Part shown: positions 1 through 10,689 of the stretch, piece after piece
Layout: every line of letters begins with the position of its first letter
Numbering within the stretch: position 1 is the stretch's first letter
From: Monodelphis domestica
Lineage: Eukaryota > Chordata > Mammalia > Didelphimorphia > Didelphidae
Length of the DNA stretch: 64,000 nt
NCBI RefSeq assembly: GCF_027887165.1
Contig: NC_077235.1
Location: forward strand, 54,006,882-54,070,881
Reading direction: 5' to 3'
The notes under the pieces: model-generated
Told to the model about the DNA's origin: nothing
Seen by the model: only the letters and a program-made list of their open reading frames with translations
The model's database searches: none
Translations under genes and position numbers: made by a program

Positions 1-236
1 TATCTATCTGTCTATCTCTGTCTATCTCTTTCTGTTGGTCTTTCTGTTTCTCTCTCTATTTCTGTCTCTCTTTCTCTATCCATCTATCTACCTCTGTCTA
101 TCTCTGTCTTTCTGTCTCTCTATTTCTGTGCATCTCTCTCTATCCATCTATCCACCTTTGTCTATCTCTTTCTTTCTGTCTTTCTGTCTCTCTCTGTATT
201 TCTGTCTTTCTGTCTGTCTCTATCCATTTCTGTCTA

Positions 237-290
<54 letters not shown>

Positions 291-343
291 CCCCTCTGTC
301 TCTCTATCTATATCTGGTCTATCTTTCTGTCTCTCTCTCTCTT

Positions 344-374
<31 letters not shown>

Positions 375-455
375 CTGTATCTATATCTATATGTCTGTCT
401 TTCTGGTTTTCTTTCTCTGTCTTTATCTATCTTTCTATCTATCTATCTATCTATC
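1..455. repeat. Compound simple repeat (TCTA/TCTG/TCTT)n with a (TA)n core
   Basis: Pyrimidine-rich tetranucleotide tract of TCTA, TCTG and TCTC units, with a TA dinucleotide run near 344-366 and a cleaner (TCTA)n run at 254-288. It stays open in one frame only because stop codons are scarce in this composition; the Leu/Ser/Tyr-rich translation is not a protein. It continues past the left window edge. Confidence 0.95.
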
Positions 456-768
456 ATGAATGGCTTTGGTTTTTGTGGAATTGTATTATATTGAGTGGTT
501 TTGTGTCTGAAGTTGCCCTGTGTTGCTGAAGAGTTTCTAAGTCTGCAGAGAGGGAGTTCTGTGTGTAAGAAGCTTATGGAGCCTAATAAAAGGTAACTTT
601 GGGATTGGAACATCATGGAAGAATGTTGAGCAGGAGAAGATGCAATATTTGTTTTCTTGTATCAGACCAGTCAGGGCTGATTGGTGGCTATTTTGGACCC
701 CTGCTGGGTACAGGTGCACCCAGACACTCTTCTCATTCTGCTCTCTCCATCCCTCTCCCCCTGTACAG

Positions 769-1932
769 TTCCAAAGAGGAAGGCACCATGCTACCTTCCT
801 CCAGTTGTTGAAGCCATCTTCCCCATCCAGAGGAAGTCCAAGGATGGCAGAGGTAAGGTCTGGTCTCTCTCTATTGTTTACCTTTTGCATTGGGAGGCTT
901 GAGTTGGGAGAGGATGGAGATGTGGCTCCCATTCTCTGAAGGTCTTTGGTCTGATAAGAAGAGGCATTGTGCCTATCTTCAGAGAGCCTCTGGTCTGATT
1001 GGGGAGTCCTGATAACTTCTGTGACTTCTATTGTTCCCTCTTCCAGTGACTGGCATCTTCCTTTGGGAGTTCCTTCTTGCTCTGCTGCGTAATAAGAACA
1101 CTAGCCCCAGGTACATCAAGTGGGTCCACCGTGAGAGTGGCGTTTTCAAGCTCGTGGACTCCAGGGCTGTGTCAAAGATGTGGGGGAAGCAGAAGAACAA
1201 GCCGAATATGAACTATGAGACTATGGGGAGAGCAATGAGGTAAACCCCCAGGGGAAGCACATCCTGGCATCACCAAGCGGTTCTCCATCATGCCTTGCCA
1301 CAATCTTTACCACTTTGGGCTTCCCATTCTTCACTCTAGGGACATGGCAGGCCTGTACCCTTCTCCTATGCCATTCCCAGTGTGAACCCATAAGCCTGAA
1401 ACCCCAAGGTTGGGAGAGTTACTTTTTACCCCCTCTGCAACATTTTACCAGCAAGCTTTCTTTTTTTCTGCCCCCTCTCTGTTCATTGGTATTTCCCTGA
1501 TGTATGATTTCCTTCTCCTGAGTTTAGATTTCCAAGTTTTGGAAGCTGAGCCAGTGAAGAACTTGTCTGACCCCTGGGGGGCAGCTCAGGCAGCAGAGGT
1601 TCATGCCTCACTGTCTCCTACCCTACTAACAATTCTCTGTTACCCTCAGATATTATTATCGTAAGGGCATCCTCTCCAAGGTGACGGGGCAGAGGCTGTC
1701 GTACCGATTCAATAATATGCCCAGGGAGACTGTGGTGATCAATGATGAAGATCGCCCACCTGTAATCGAGACCGTGATCATCGAGGACTCGGACCCCATC
1801 ATCACTCTGGAGGAAGAGGTTGAACAGCGCCGTCTCCGTCGCAGAAGGAACAGACAGGCCAGGGCAGGAGTCCGTGTCCAAAAAACTCCTGGATGCTGCT
1901 GCTGCCCTCCCAGTTCCTGGCCTCCCTCCTAA
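769..1932 (+). CDS. ELF-family ETS transcription factor, last three exons (partial, spliced)
   Basis: Three exons join in phase: 769-852, 1047-1239 and 1650-1932, with AG acceptors (tgtacag, cttccag, accctcag) and GT donors (gtaagg, gtaaac). The joined protein reads a basic linker (KRKAPCYL...QRKSKDGR), then a full ETS winged-helix domain from [11 protein letters not shown] through [20 protein letters not shown] and [17 protein letters not shown] to [14 protein letters not shown] proteins bind GGAA sites through the helix carrying the RAxRYYY arginines, which are present here. The KQKNKP and VVINDED segments are closest, from memory, to ELF4, with ELF1 and ELF2 next. The intron between GRAMR and YYY matches, as I recall it, ELF gene structure. 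The last exon has an acidic stretch, a very Arg-rich stretch ([12 protein letters not shown]) and stops at 1930-1932, so the long Ser/Thr-rich C-terminus of ELF1/2/4 is absent. It may be a short diverged paralogue or one isoform. Upstream exons lie outside the window or are unrecognised. Confidence 0.85.
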
Positions 1933-2139
1933 GTTCTGAGGGATGTTGGCCTACACCATGGGGTAAGGTCATTAGCACTGCCCTGTGCGTGCTTCCATCC
2001 AGCAAAGGGCTACTACTAAGGGCTTGGCCAAGCATTTTTGCATCTTTGGCCTCATCCAAAAAGCCTAGGGAATTCAGGGAAGCATGTATTCGAATCCAGA
2101 TAAGGAGGCCTGGGCAACCAGGGCAATTCTCCAACCCAG

Positions 2140-2625
2140 CAAACCTTTATCAAACACAGGCTATATACAGAACTCTGTGGGGCACTGAGGGCTACAGTAT
2201 GTGGAGTAATCACCAACCAGGTGATGAGGAATATTATGTGCTTTATGCGTTCTAGCTGTTGGGCTACAAATCCAAAGAATTAAATAGTGCCTCCTTCAGG
2301 GAGGGCAGCTGGGTAGCCTACTTAGATACCTTGGGGAGCTTACGTTCTAATGGGGAGATTACAATTGTACATACAAGAGCATACAGAATACACAGAAAAA
2401 GAAAAATAGAAATAAATACAAATTTGTAAGATTCAAGATATTTTGGGAGGAAGACTATTAACAATGGAGGAAAGCAGGAAACAAGGCCTTTGAGCTGGGC
2501 TTTAAAGGAAGATCAAGTGAAGAGAGAGAGAAAGGGAAGATATTCCAAGCATAGGGCACAGCCTGAGCAAAGGTGCAGAGGGGAGAATGTGAGTTTGGGG
2601 CACTTACACTTTGCCTAAAGATGGG
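2140..2625 (+). repeat. L2-like LINE 3' fragment
   Basis: Recognisable L2 phrases: 'gagcttacgttctaatgggg' near 2335, 'gagctgggctttaaaggaag' near 2490 and 'ttccaagcatagggcacagc' near 2542. Old and heavily diverged. No gene is seen between 1933 and 4365. Confidence 0.6.
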
Positions 2626-3214
2626 GGGACTCGGAAGGCCTCAGATTGATAGCATCTGTGGATTCAGGGGGTGCCCCTCTTCTGGGGCTCTCTCTGTCAT
2701 TGCTCTCTAAGAACCTTAACATGTTTTGCTTTCCATTTCTTCTCAGGATACCTTTAATTTTCAGGAATATTCACTCAGGAGAATCTCTGATGGGAGCCAA
2801 ACCAGGCCCAAAGACCCGATCCTTCAAACCATCTGCGTTCACATTCCTCAACTTTGCCAACCAGTTTCTATTTCTAGATAATGTGGTATTGTTTCAAAAA
2901 AGAAAAATTTGGTATTTAGATTTTCCCTTCTTCTCTAGCTCCTCTGATTCCTGCTGGCTCCATGTTCCACCTTCGAGAATTCCGAGTAGAGCCTGTCCAG
3001 AGGCATTGCCCTGGCTGCTGGGGTGAAGTCGGGGATTGCTTTGGGAGCATTCCAAAACTTTAAAAAATCATTTTGGAGAAGGTAGTCTGGCTGGTAAAGG
3101 GGGGAGGTGGCGTGAAAGGCTAGGGCAAATTTTGTGCCATCAGAGGCTCTCACCTAGGATAAACAGTGGCAGTTTTTGATAAAATGTTGTTCTTGTTACT
3201 TCCAGAGGATTATG

Positions 3215-3315
3215 GCCACCTTGTTAGAACCCCTTTTCTAGTTCCTTGTTGTATCCCCAGGGCCCAGTTCCGGACCCAGACCATGTAGGCCTTTAATAAA
3301 CGTTTTGAGCTTCAA
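3215..3315 (+). repeat. L2/MIR-type 3' tail
   Basis: The stretch 'gttgtatccccagggcccag' through 'ggcctttaataaacg' matches the generic L2/MIR 3' end. It includes AATAAA at 3295-3300, which therefore need not be the poly(A) signal of the ELF-like gene. Confidence 0.5.
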
Positions 3316-3944
3316 ATTCATTTATGGATGTCAGTGGTCTTTTTTTGTGGGCTTCCCTCCTCAGGAAAAAGATGGGAGAGAAACATCATCTTCTCAGCCT
3401 ACCTACGCTGGGTTTGTCTAGTCCAGGACTGCCAAAGGCACTGCCAGTCTTTACGTCCTACTCTCTTCTTGTCTCCTCCTGCTTTCCACCTCCCTCCTTC
3501 CAACTCCCACTTCCCTGGGGACTGGGGCAGACACTTACGTGGGGAGGAGGATGGCTATAGGAGACTAGATCAAGAAGAGGTTTCCTTGGTTTCAAAAGGC
3601 AAGCTCTACTAGACACACACCATCAATAGAGGGGGTGGGGCAGAGGGGGACACGGTTTAGGAAGACTGACTTGGTCACAGAGACCTAGCCACGAAAGCTG
3701 GAGGCCTGCCCACCCTTCTGTGGTCTGGCAGAGGCAGATTGAGCTCAGGTCCCCAAGGCCATACTCTCCCATAGTGAGGTATTTGGGAACTTGAGAAAAA
3801 TCAGGAAGAACTTCCTGGATGACAAATGCATAGTGGGAAATTCGGGTGCTTGGGGACATTCTTGACTTGAGAGTTGGGGGTCAGAGAGATCCTAGGCCCT
3901 CCAGAGGTGCCCTCATTTCAGTGTCCAATAGAAATGGCCATTTT

Positions 3945-4125
3945 TAGAGCTATTTGAAGCTTGTAGAGGGTTCTGATAACACATCTGAGTGGTAGACATT
4001 ACACTTATTATTTCATTCATTTTACAGTGACTTGCCTAGGGTCACATTACTTATAAGTGTTAGAGGCAGAATTTGAACTCGAGTTCTAGAGAAGACAAGC
4101 TCAGGGCTCTTAGGCTCCCTCTCTT
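3945..4125 (-). repeat. MIR SINE, minus strand
   Basis: Shows the MIR core in reverse: 'cattttacagtgacttgcct', 'agggtcacatta', 'gaggcagaatttgaactc'. Diverged. Confidence 0.65.
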
Positions 4126-4364
4126 GGACACCTAAAAATTCCCTGGGATTAGAGGGCCTCTGGGACTTTGTTGGGGACTAAAAGGTTCTGTAGCCATGGC
4201 TGGGATCAGAACCTTCTTCCCTAAAAGCTTGGGCCTGCCCTGGGTGGGACCTCAAACCTAACTGTATAGCCACTGGTGCTATGAGAAAAAGCTGAAATGT
4301 CTGTCGAGAACACTCAGTGTTATTAGAAGAAGCCGTCCCTGGAGGAGAGTATTCCGGTTGGTGA

Positions 4365-4830
4365 CTATTTCCTGAATGGTGGTCTTTGTGACTCCATGGA
4401 TGACAGCACAGCAGGGCCTTCTATCCTCTACTCTCTACCGAAGCCTGTTCAAGTTCACATTCATTGTTTCCATGCCACTCTCCGTCCCTCTTCCTCAGCT
4501 GTCCCGTCTTCCTTTTGCCTTCGGCCTTTCCCACCATCGGGGTCTTTTCCAATAAATTCTGTCTTCTTTCTATGCGGCCAGAGCACTTAGGTTTTGGCTT
4601 CAGTGTCTGTCCTTCCAGTGAACAGTCTGAATTCATTTAAGTATTGACTGGTGACGTCACCTTGTCGCCCAGTGGGCTCTCAAAAGCCTCCTCCAGCACC
4701 ACGATTGGAAAGTGTCCTTCCTTCGAGTCCAGCTCTCACGGCCATACGCTGCTACTGGAAAACCCAAAGCTTTGACCATGTAGACTTTTTGAAGACAACG
4801 TGATGTCTCTGCTTTTTAGTATGCTGGCCT
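4365..4830 (-). repeat. RTE (BovB-type) LINE, 3' end of ORF2
   Basis: The minus strand carries the C-terminal part of an RTE reverse-transcriptase ORF. The reading SLEGQTLKPKPKCSGRI...LLEKTPMVGKAEGKR...HGNNECELEQASVE corresponds, from memory of the BovB/RTE family, to its 'SLEG..LKLK..FGH.....LEKTLMLGKIEG' C-terminus. Upstream on the same strand is 'ttttccagtagc' and 'gagagctggactc', also RTE. A related fragment lies in opposite orientation near 43.0-43.2 kb. Confidence 0.75.
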
Positions 4831-5349
4831 TGAAGACCTCACAGTTGATTATTATCCTGTGGATGACAGAGACCACTTGATACTTCAGGAACAGCATACC
4901 TGACTGGCTCTGGAGGTAGGCTTTCCCCTTCCCCTTCTGTTCTTGGGACATAAGTTGGGGGAATGTGAGAGGCTAGCCTGGAAAAAGACAGAGATCTGGA
5001 ATACTAGGGCAGCCTTGGTGTGATGGAATCAAATGGAAAAGCACTTGTTAGGTGTTTGTGCCGTGAAAGCACATAAGATGGAAGGACCCTGGGGGTGGAA
5101 CTCAAAAAGAGAGACAGGCCCTGCTCCCCAGGAGCTCACAATCTAGTCAGAGGACACAGTGCATGAAGGAGGGCTCCTATTCCTATTGGACCCTTGGACA
5201 TCCTTCAGTATCGCTGTAGTAGGGAAGCTGGGGAATGGAAGAGGAAGAAACTCAACTCCTCACAGGGACATATCCTTTCCTGCTGAGCCTTCCATCTGCT
5301 TGTGATCTGAGTTGTCACAAGGGCATGTCTCACCACTAGCTTGCCATTA
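4831..5349. other. Gene-free stretch with an L2-like fragment
   Basis: No exon or ORF that I can support. 5085-5230 ('caggagctcacaatctagtc') resembles an L2 3' region. The rest is unrecognised. Confidence 0.4.
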
Positions 5350-5502
5350 TTAAGAGGCTTGGTGGCACAGTAGATAGATCCCTGGTTGGGGTCTTTTAAG
5401 ACCTGTGTTCAAATTACTACCTGAATGACCCTAAGCAATTCACTTAACCTCTCTCTGCCTTGCTTTCCTCAACTGTAAAATAGAAATAATAACAATAGCA
5501 CT
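5350..5502 (+). repeat. MIR/CORE-SINE, plus strand
   Basis: Head 'ttggtggcacagtagataga', core 'acctgtgttcaaattactac', then 'cacttaacctctctctgcct' and 'caactgtaaaatagaaataa'. Its 3' end runs straight into the pyrimidine tract that follows. Confidence 0.8.
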
Positions 5503-5761
5503 TTCCTTCCTTCCTTCCTTCCTTCCTTCCTTCCTTCCTTCCTTCCTTCCTTCCTTCCTTCCTTCCTTCCTTCCTTCCTTCCTTCCTTCCTTCCTTCCTT
5601 CCTTCCTCCCTCCCTCCCTCCCTCCCTCCCTCCCTCCCTCCCTCCCTCCCTCCCTCCCTCCCTCCCTCCCTCCCTTCCTTCCTTCCTTCCTTCCTTCCTT
5701 CCTTCCTTCCTTCCTTCCTTCCTTCCTTCCTTCCTTCCTTCCTTCCTTCCTTCCTTCCTTC
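5503..5761. repeat. Three-block pyrimidine microsatellite (CCTT)n-(CCCT)n-(CCTT)n
   Basis: An almost uninterrupted 258-bp pyrimidine tract: CCTT units about 5503-5604, CCCT units about 5605-5674, then CCTT units about 5675-5761. The opposite strand is pure purine, so its long Lys/Glu/Gly/Arg readings are compositional artefacts. It sits at the tail of a MIR element. Confidence 0.97.
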
Positions 5762-7454
5762 TCCTTTCTTGTTATTTTGCATCTTCCTCCCATCATTTTT
5801 TTCCTTCCTAAGTAAGGATTAGCAGACTGGGAGAGCTGGCTTTCCAGTCCCTGTGATTGCTATTTCCCTGGTTCCTTCACTCTCCAATTGCAAAGAAGAT
5901 TCTTTACCTGAGGCCTACCTGTAACTACTTAATTTCTAGGGTCTCCCAATAGCCAGGAAGATATGTGCATGTTTTAATTAAAAAAGACCCCAAACCAATT
6001 AAGATAAAACATCTCAGTGACTGTAAAATTCATAGATGTAAATTGTTTTCCCCCCTTTCCTGAGGGGGATGACAAAAGAAAAGCTCCTTTCTTGTTTAAT
6101 TAAAAAATGAAACAGGAGAGTTTTTCAAGGTGACAGACAAACCCCCTGGAACTGCTGCTACAAAGACCTCAAGCAGAAAATGCTAGTTCAACTCCCGATA
6201 TGCTGGCCTTTGCTCACTTCTGGTCATGGTCTAGCTAGGGAAATAGATGGCATTTTCCATGGGGTTATATGAGGGTCTCTAACGCCTCTGGTCCCCCCTC
6301 CAGCATCTTATTCATTAGCCTATCATCTAGCTTGTAACTTCCATACATAAAGATGCAGTCCTTTGTGTTGCAGGATTGTGTTTCCAGAAGGCCCCTGCTA
6401 AAATACAAATAAATCTGGCCTTAACAACACATTCCTTCCATTGTCAACCATAGGATCACTCTCAGGGTGACTTAATTTGTCTTCAGTCAGTAAAGTAAAT
6501 CATCTGAGGGGATGGGACTCTGGTAAAGGGAATTATAATAGAGGGAGAGAAAGACAGTGTGATTGGGTTAAGTACTGCCTGCATAGGGCACACTCAGTAA
6601 ATGAGAATTATCCTTTTCCAGGGGCTTCCATTCACTCTTAGAGACAATTAGGTCTTTAGAACCAAACTCTGAGACACTAGTCTGGGATCAGTTCTCATTG
6701 GTGGCTACTTAAGGTCCACCTCTTGCCACAAAAAGGTTATAAGCAGAGAGCCCAGAAGATCCCTTCCCCCAGAGTCCCTCTTCCACCAGAGCCACATAAA
6801 TGAGACCTGGACCAGAGGAGAACACAAAATGCTGCCATGGAAGAACAAGACCCTGAAGGCTACTGGATGTTAGGGTTAGGGTTACGGTCCTAGTCTAAAT
6901 CTACTTCTTCAGGTAAGTCACCTGTGTCACCTCTTCTATAAATTGCAAGGGTTGGACTAGATCTGAGGAGAGAAACACTTTGGCCAGGCCACAGATGGTC
7001 CATAACACTCTTAAATGGGACCAAAGTACATGAGAATATAGGACCTATCTGATTTTCATTGTGGAATTCAGAAAAAAGAAATATAGAAACCTAGAGGATT
7101 ATCTAGGTGAATATGTGCTCACAGGGCTCCTTGTTTGTGGCTCAGCAGCTCCTGTTTCTATTTGAGTTCAGCATTCCTGGGCTAGAGGGCTTCAAAGATT
7201 CCTTCCAAGTTTAAACATGTCGCCCCAGGATTCAGACCTCAAGAGCTGGTATTGTAAGGCCTTTCCCACAACCGTATCATAAGAGTTTTCCCACAGCCCA
7301 GAGAAAGGACTATGGTAGGGGTACCAGATAGGAAGGAACAATCAGTGTGGTCAGAGCAGAGAACTTGTCAGAAGAATGTCGAGGCACTGACTCCTAACAC
7401 ATTTGTCAGTCACATTGACCACTATAGGCCTCAGATTCCTCCTTTGTAAAATGA
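5762..7454. other. Gene-free stretch; possible LTR-like segment and possible cryptic promoter/exon
   Basis: No coding gene recognised. About 6020-6430 has an LTR-like look: 'ccatacataaagatg' as TATA-like and 'acaaataaatctggcc' as poly(A)-like. I could not define its ends, so it is not listed separately. A promoter-like block and splice donor at 6690-6912 are described below. Confidence 0.35.
6690..6912 (+). promoter_or_regulatory. Possible TATA promoter with first exon ending in a consensus donor
   Basis: An inverted CCAAT box (ATTGG, 6697-6701) lies about 36 bp before a TATA-like TTATAAG (6737-6743). Downstream, 'ctacttcttcag|gtaagtca' gives a consensus splice donor with the exon ending at 6912. 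The putative exon has an ATG in a strong context (gccATGG) but a short frame of under 20 codons, so any transcript is probably non-coding or a 5' UTR. Two TTAGGG units occur near 6870-6884. Inference from motifs only; it could be part of an old LTR. Confidence 0.3.
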
Positions 7455-8172
7455 ATGAGTTGGGGAGCTACAAGGTAGCACAGAGCCAAGCCTAGAGTTT
7501 GGAGGATCTGGGTTCAAATGTGGCTTCAGACACTTCTAGCTACATGACCCTGGGCAAGTCCCTTTAACCCAATTGCTGAGCTCTTACCTCTCTTCTGTCT
7601 TAGACGTGACACTAAAGGGCAGCAATGTAGAAAAGTAGATAGAACACCAGACCTAGAGGTGGGAGGATCTGGGTTCAAATGTGGTTTCAGAAACTTCTAG
7701 CTGTGTAAGTCTGAGTAAGTCACTTAATCCAATTGCCTAGCCCTTACCACTCTTCTGCCTTGGAACCAATACACAGCATTGACTCCAAGACAGAAGGTGT
7801 GGGCTTAAAAAAAAAGGGTGAGGGAGGCAGCTAGATAGGGTGGTAGGTAGATAGAGGGTCAAGCCTGTCTTAGAATTGATACTAAGACAAAAATAATGGT
7901 TTTAAAAAAAGGTGAGGAGGGGCAGCTGGGTGGCTCAGTGGATTGAGAGCCAGACCTAGAGATGGGAGGTCCTGGGTTCAAATCTGGCCTCAGCTACTTC
8001 CTAGCTGTGTGACCCTGGGCAAGTCACTTGACCCCCATTGCCTAGCCCTTACCACTCTTCTGCCTTGGAACCAATACACAGCATTGACTCCAAGACAGAA
8101 GGTGTGTGTTTAAAAAAAAGGGTGAGGGAGGCAGCTAGATAGGGTGGTAGGTAGATAGAGGGTCAAGCCTGA
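7455..8172 (+). repeat. Cluster of marsupial CORE-SINEs (Mar1/WSINE1 type)
   Basis: At least three partial or full copies in the same orientation: about 7460-7615, 7616-7810 and 7920-8118, with partial heads at 7816-7868 and 8119-8172. Each shows 'gatctgggttcaaatgtgg' or its homologue, 'cctgggcaagtc' and 'cttctgccttggaaccaata'. The copies sit in each other's A-rich tails. Two segments 303 bp apart are nearly identical (see findings). Confidence 0.85.
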
Positions 8173-8412
8173 TGATCATTTGTGAAAACTTGGCTCCTCT
8201 CAGCAATGCACTGATCTGGGACAGTCCTGAAAGACTTATGACAGGAAACGCTCTCCATCTCCAGAGAAAGAACCATTGGAGTCATCTTTCCCATCAGTGT
8301 ATTTGTGCTTTTATTTGGGGCTTTTGGTTATGTCTGGCTTTGCTCTTATAACAGGGACCAATATGGTCGTGTGTTTCTCATGACAATGAAAAAAAAGAAA
8401 AATTAAAAAAAT
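8173..8412 (+). repeat. LINE 3'-UTR-like fragment
   Basis: 'cttatgacaggaaacgctct', 'ccatctccagagaaagaacc' and an A-rich end near 8400 resemble the 3' UTR of a marsupial LINE subfamily. The subfamily is uncertain. Confidence 0.5.
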
Positions 8413-8565
8413 AAAGGGACTCGGAGGACCTGGGTTCAAATGTGATCTAGTTGTGTATATGTGTGTGTGATTCTGGGCAAGTCCCTTGTCTCTGATTGCC
8501 TGGCCCTAGCTTCTCTTCTGTTTAGAATTGATTGTAGGGCTGAAGGTTAGGGTTTAAAAATAAAA
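8413..8565 (+). repeat. Diverged CORE-SINE fragment
   Basis: 'cggaggacctgggttcaaat', 'tctgggcaagtcccttgtct' and an A-rich tail at 8553-8568 identify a degraded copy of the same SINE family. Confidence 0.65.
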
Positions 8566-8739
8566 TAAAGAGTGGTTTGGCCCTCTTCTGGAGTAGGAGG
8601 TCCTATAATCACTTCCCAGTGAGGTCTCAGGGCCTCGAATATTGATTCGGTGGCAGATTTTGACTAAAGAAATGGTTGCTATAGGCCTGAGGAAATCAGA
8701 CCTTTTACTATGACTAATAGGGAAGGCAGCCTAATGTTT

Positions 8740-8915
8740 CCATCTTAGTAAGGTTAGTAGAAAGAGCACTGGATTTGGAGTCAAAAGATCTGGATTCCAA
8801 TTCCAATTCTGCTGCTTTCTAGCATTGAGTCTCTCCTCTCTGGGTCTCAGTTTCCTCCTCTATAACAAATAGAAATTGGATTACATGACCTCTAAGGTCC
8901 CTTCTAGCTTTAAAT
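8740..8915 (+). repeat. MIR SINE, plus strand
   Basis: 'agagcactggatttggagtc', 'ctgggtctcagtttcctcct' and 'gacctctaaggtcccttcta' give head, core and tail of a MIR-class SINE. Confidence 0.75.
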
Positions 8916-9716
8916 ATAATGGCAAGGCCAGAATACCCCATTCTCAGAATCCTGGTTCTCTGGGACCTCGTTAAGGAGAGATAGGAAAGCTGAGTCCCCC
9001 AAGATCCGCAGGGGCTCTCCAAATTTTCCAAGGGCCCCAGCCCAAGGATGTGGATGTGCCCAATTCAGTTCTGACAACCAAGCTCCCCCCCCCCTTTCCT
9101 GGTCAAAACTGGCTGTCCAATCAGTAAAAATGAATAATTTAAATTTAATATCCTTCTGTCACCATCAATAATACTTTGGTGAGTGATGCACTCCTATGGT
9201 AATTCAATTTGTCAGTGACTGTCACACTCTTGCATGACAGTCTGCTCAAGATGTAAACTTAATTTACTTGAGACCGTGGCTACCAGTTCCATTGACAGGT
9301 TTTATCTTTAAAAGTATTGATTTTCCCCAGAAAATATCTCTTCTTTATTTGTGTTTATTGAATAAATAGACAGCTGTATGACTAAGGAAACCTGGGAAGA
9401 GGAAGGAGGCTTTTCCCACTTAGTCCACAAGCTGCCCTTTTTCAGATGGTACCCTGAGAGGAGACCCTGTTCAAAAGGCTCTTCTCTTTACAGAGTAGGC
9501 TGGATGCTACCAGCTGAAAGCAGAACCCAGGAAAGGATGGAGCACGGGAACATTAGCTGAAAGAGACGTTTGAGGCTATCCAGTCAAACCCTCTCATTTT
9601 TGTGTTGAAGAAAGAGAGGTCAAGTGAATTTCTCAAGGTCACACAGGGCAGTGACAGAATCAAGACTGAGTCCTGTGACTATTAAGATTATCATTATTTC
9701 CTATTCCCCAGTTACA
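8916..9716. other. Gene-free stretch
   Basis: Mostly unrecognised, AT-rich from 9115 to 9370. A degraded MIR-like segment lies at about 9560-9690 ('aagaaagagaggtcaagtga', 'aaggtcacacagggcagtga'). The open frame at 9378-9560 has no homology I recognise. Confidence 0.4.
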
Positions 9717-10682
9717 TTTTTAATTAAGTTTATTTATTTAATTAGCTATTTTAGAATATTTTTCCAGGGTTACAAGATTCATGTTCTTTCCCTCCCCTCT
9801 CCCCATCCCCCTCCTCTAGCCAACCCACAATTCCACTGGGTTTTACATGTGTCATTGATCAAGACCTATTTCCATATTATTGATGTTTTCTCCAGGGTGA
9901 TAGCTTAGAGTCTACAACCCCAATCCTATCCCCATCGACCCATGTGATCAAGCAGTTGTTTTTCTTCTGGGTTTCTGCTCCCACATTTCTTTCTCTGGAT
10001 GTGGAGAGCGTTCTTTCTCTTAAGTCCCTCAGAATAGTCCTGGGTCATTGCATTGCTGCTAGTAGAGAAGTCCATTACATTCGATTGTACCACAGTGTAT
10101 TAGTCTCTGTGTACAATGTTCTCCTGGTTCTGCTCCTCTCGCTCTGCATCACTTCCTGGAGGTTGTTCCAGTTCACATGGAATTCCTCCACTTTATTATT
10201 CCTTTGAGCACAATAGTACTCCATCACCAACATATACCACAGTTTGTTCAGCCATTCCCCAATTGAAGGGCTTCCCCTCATTTTCCAATTTATTGCCACC
10301 ACAAAGAGCACAGCTATGAATATTCTTGTACAAGTCTTTTCCCTTATTATCTCTTGGGGGCACAAACCCAGCAGTGCTATGGCTGGATCAAAGGGCAGAC
10401 AGTCTTTTAGCACCCTTTGGGCATAGTTCCAAATTGCCCTCCAGAATGGCTGGATCAGTTCACAGCTCCACCAGCAATGAATTAATGTCCCTACTTTGCC
10501 ACATCCCCTCCAGCATTCATTACTTTCCTTTGCTGTTATGTTAGCCAATCTGCTAGGCGTGAGGTGATACCTCAGAGTTGTTTTGATTTGCATCTCTCTG
10601 ATTATAAGAGATGTAGAACACTTCTTCATGTGCTTATTAATAGTTTTGATTTCTTTATCTGAGAACTGCCTATTCATGTCCC
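9717..10682 (-). mobile_element. LINE-1, 5'-truncated, minus strand
   Basis: The minus strand encodes the C-terminal part of L1 ORF2 ([57 protein letters not shown]), followed by the L1 3' UTR and an AT-rich end near 9720. The direct repeat 'cccagttaca' at 9707-9716 and 10680-10689 is the target-site duplication. The C-terminal frame is still open for about 200 codons, so the insertion is fairly young. Confidence 0.92.
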
Positions 10683-10689
10683 AGTTACA

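Noticed and set aside
3295-3300. AATAAA as the poly(A) signal of the ELF-like gene
   Set aside because: It lies within an L2/MIR-type tail that carries this hexamer by descent. It may be used, but the sequence gives no independent support.
5440-5796. Minus-strand frames made of Lys-Glu-Gly-Arg repeats
   Set aside because: A pure purine microsatellite strand contains no stops; this is composition only.
6868-6886. Interstitial telomere repeat
   Set aside because: Only two TTAGGG units are present, which is well within chance for this composition.
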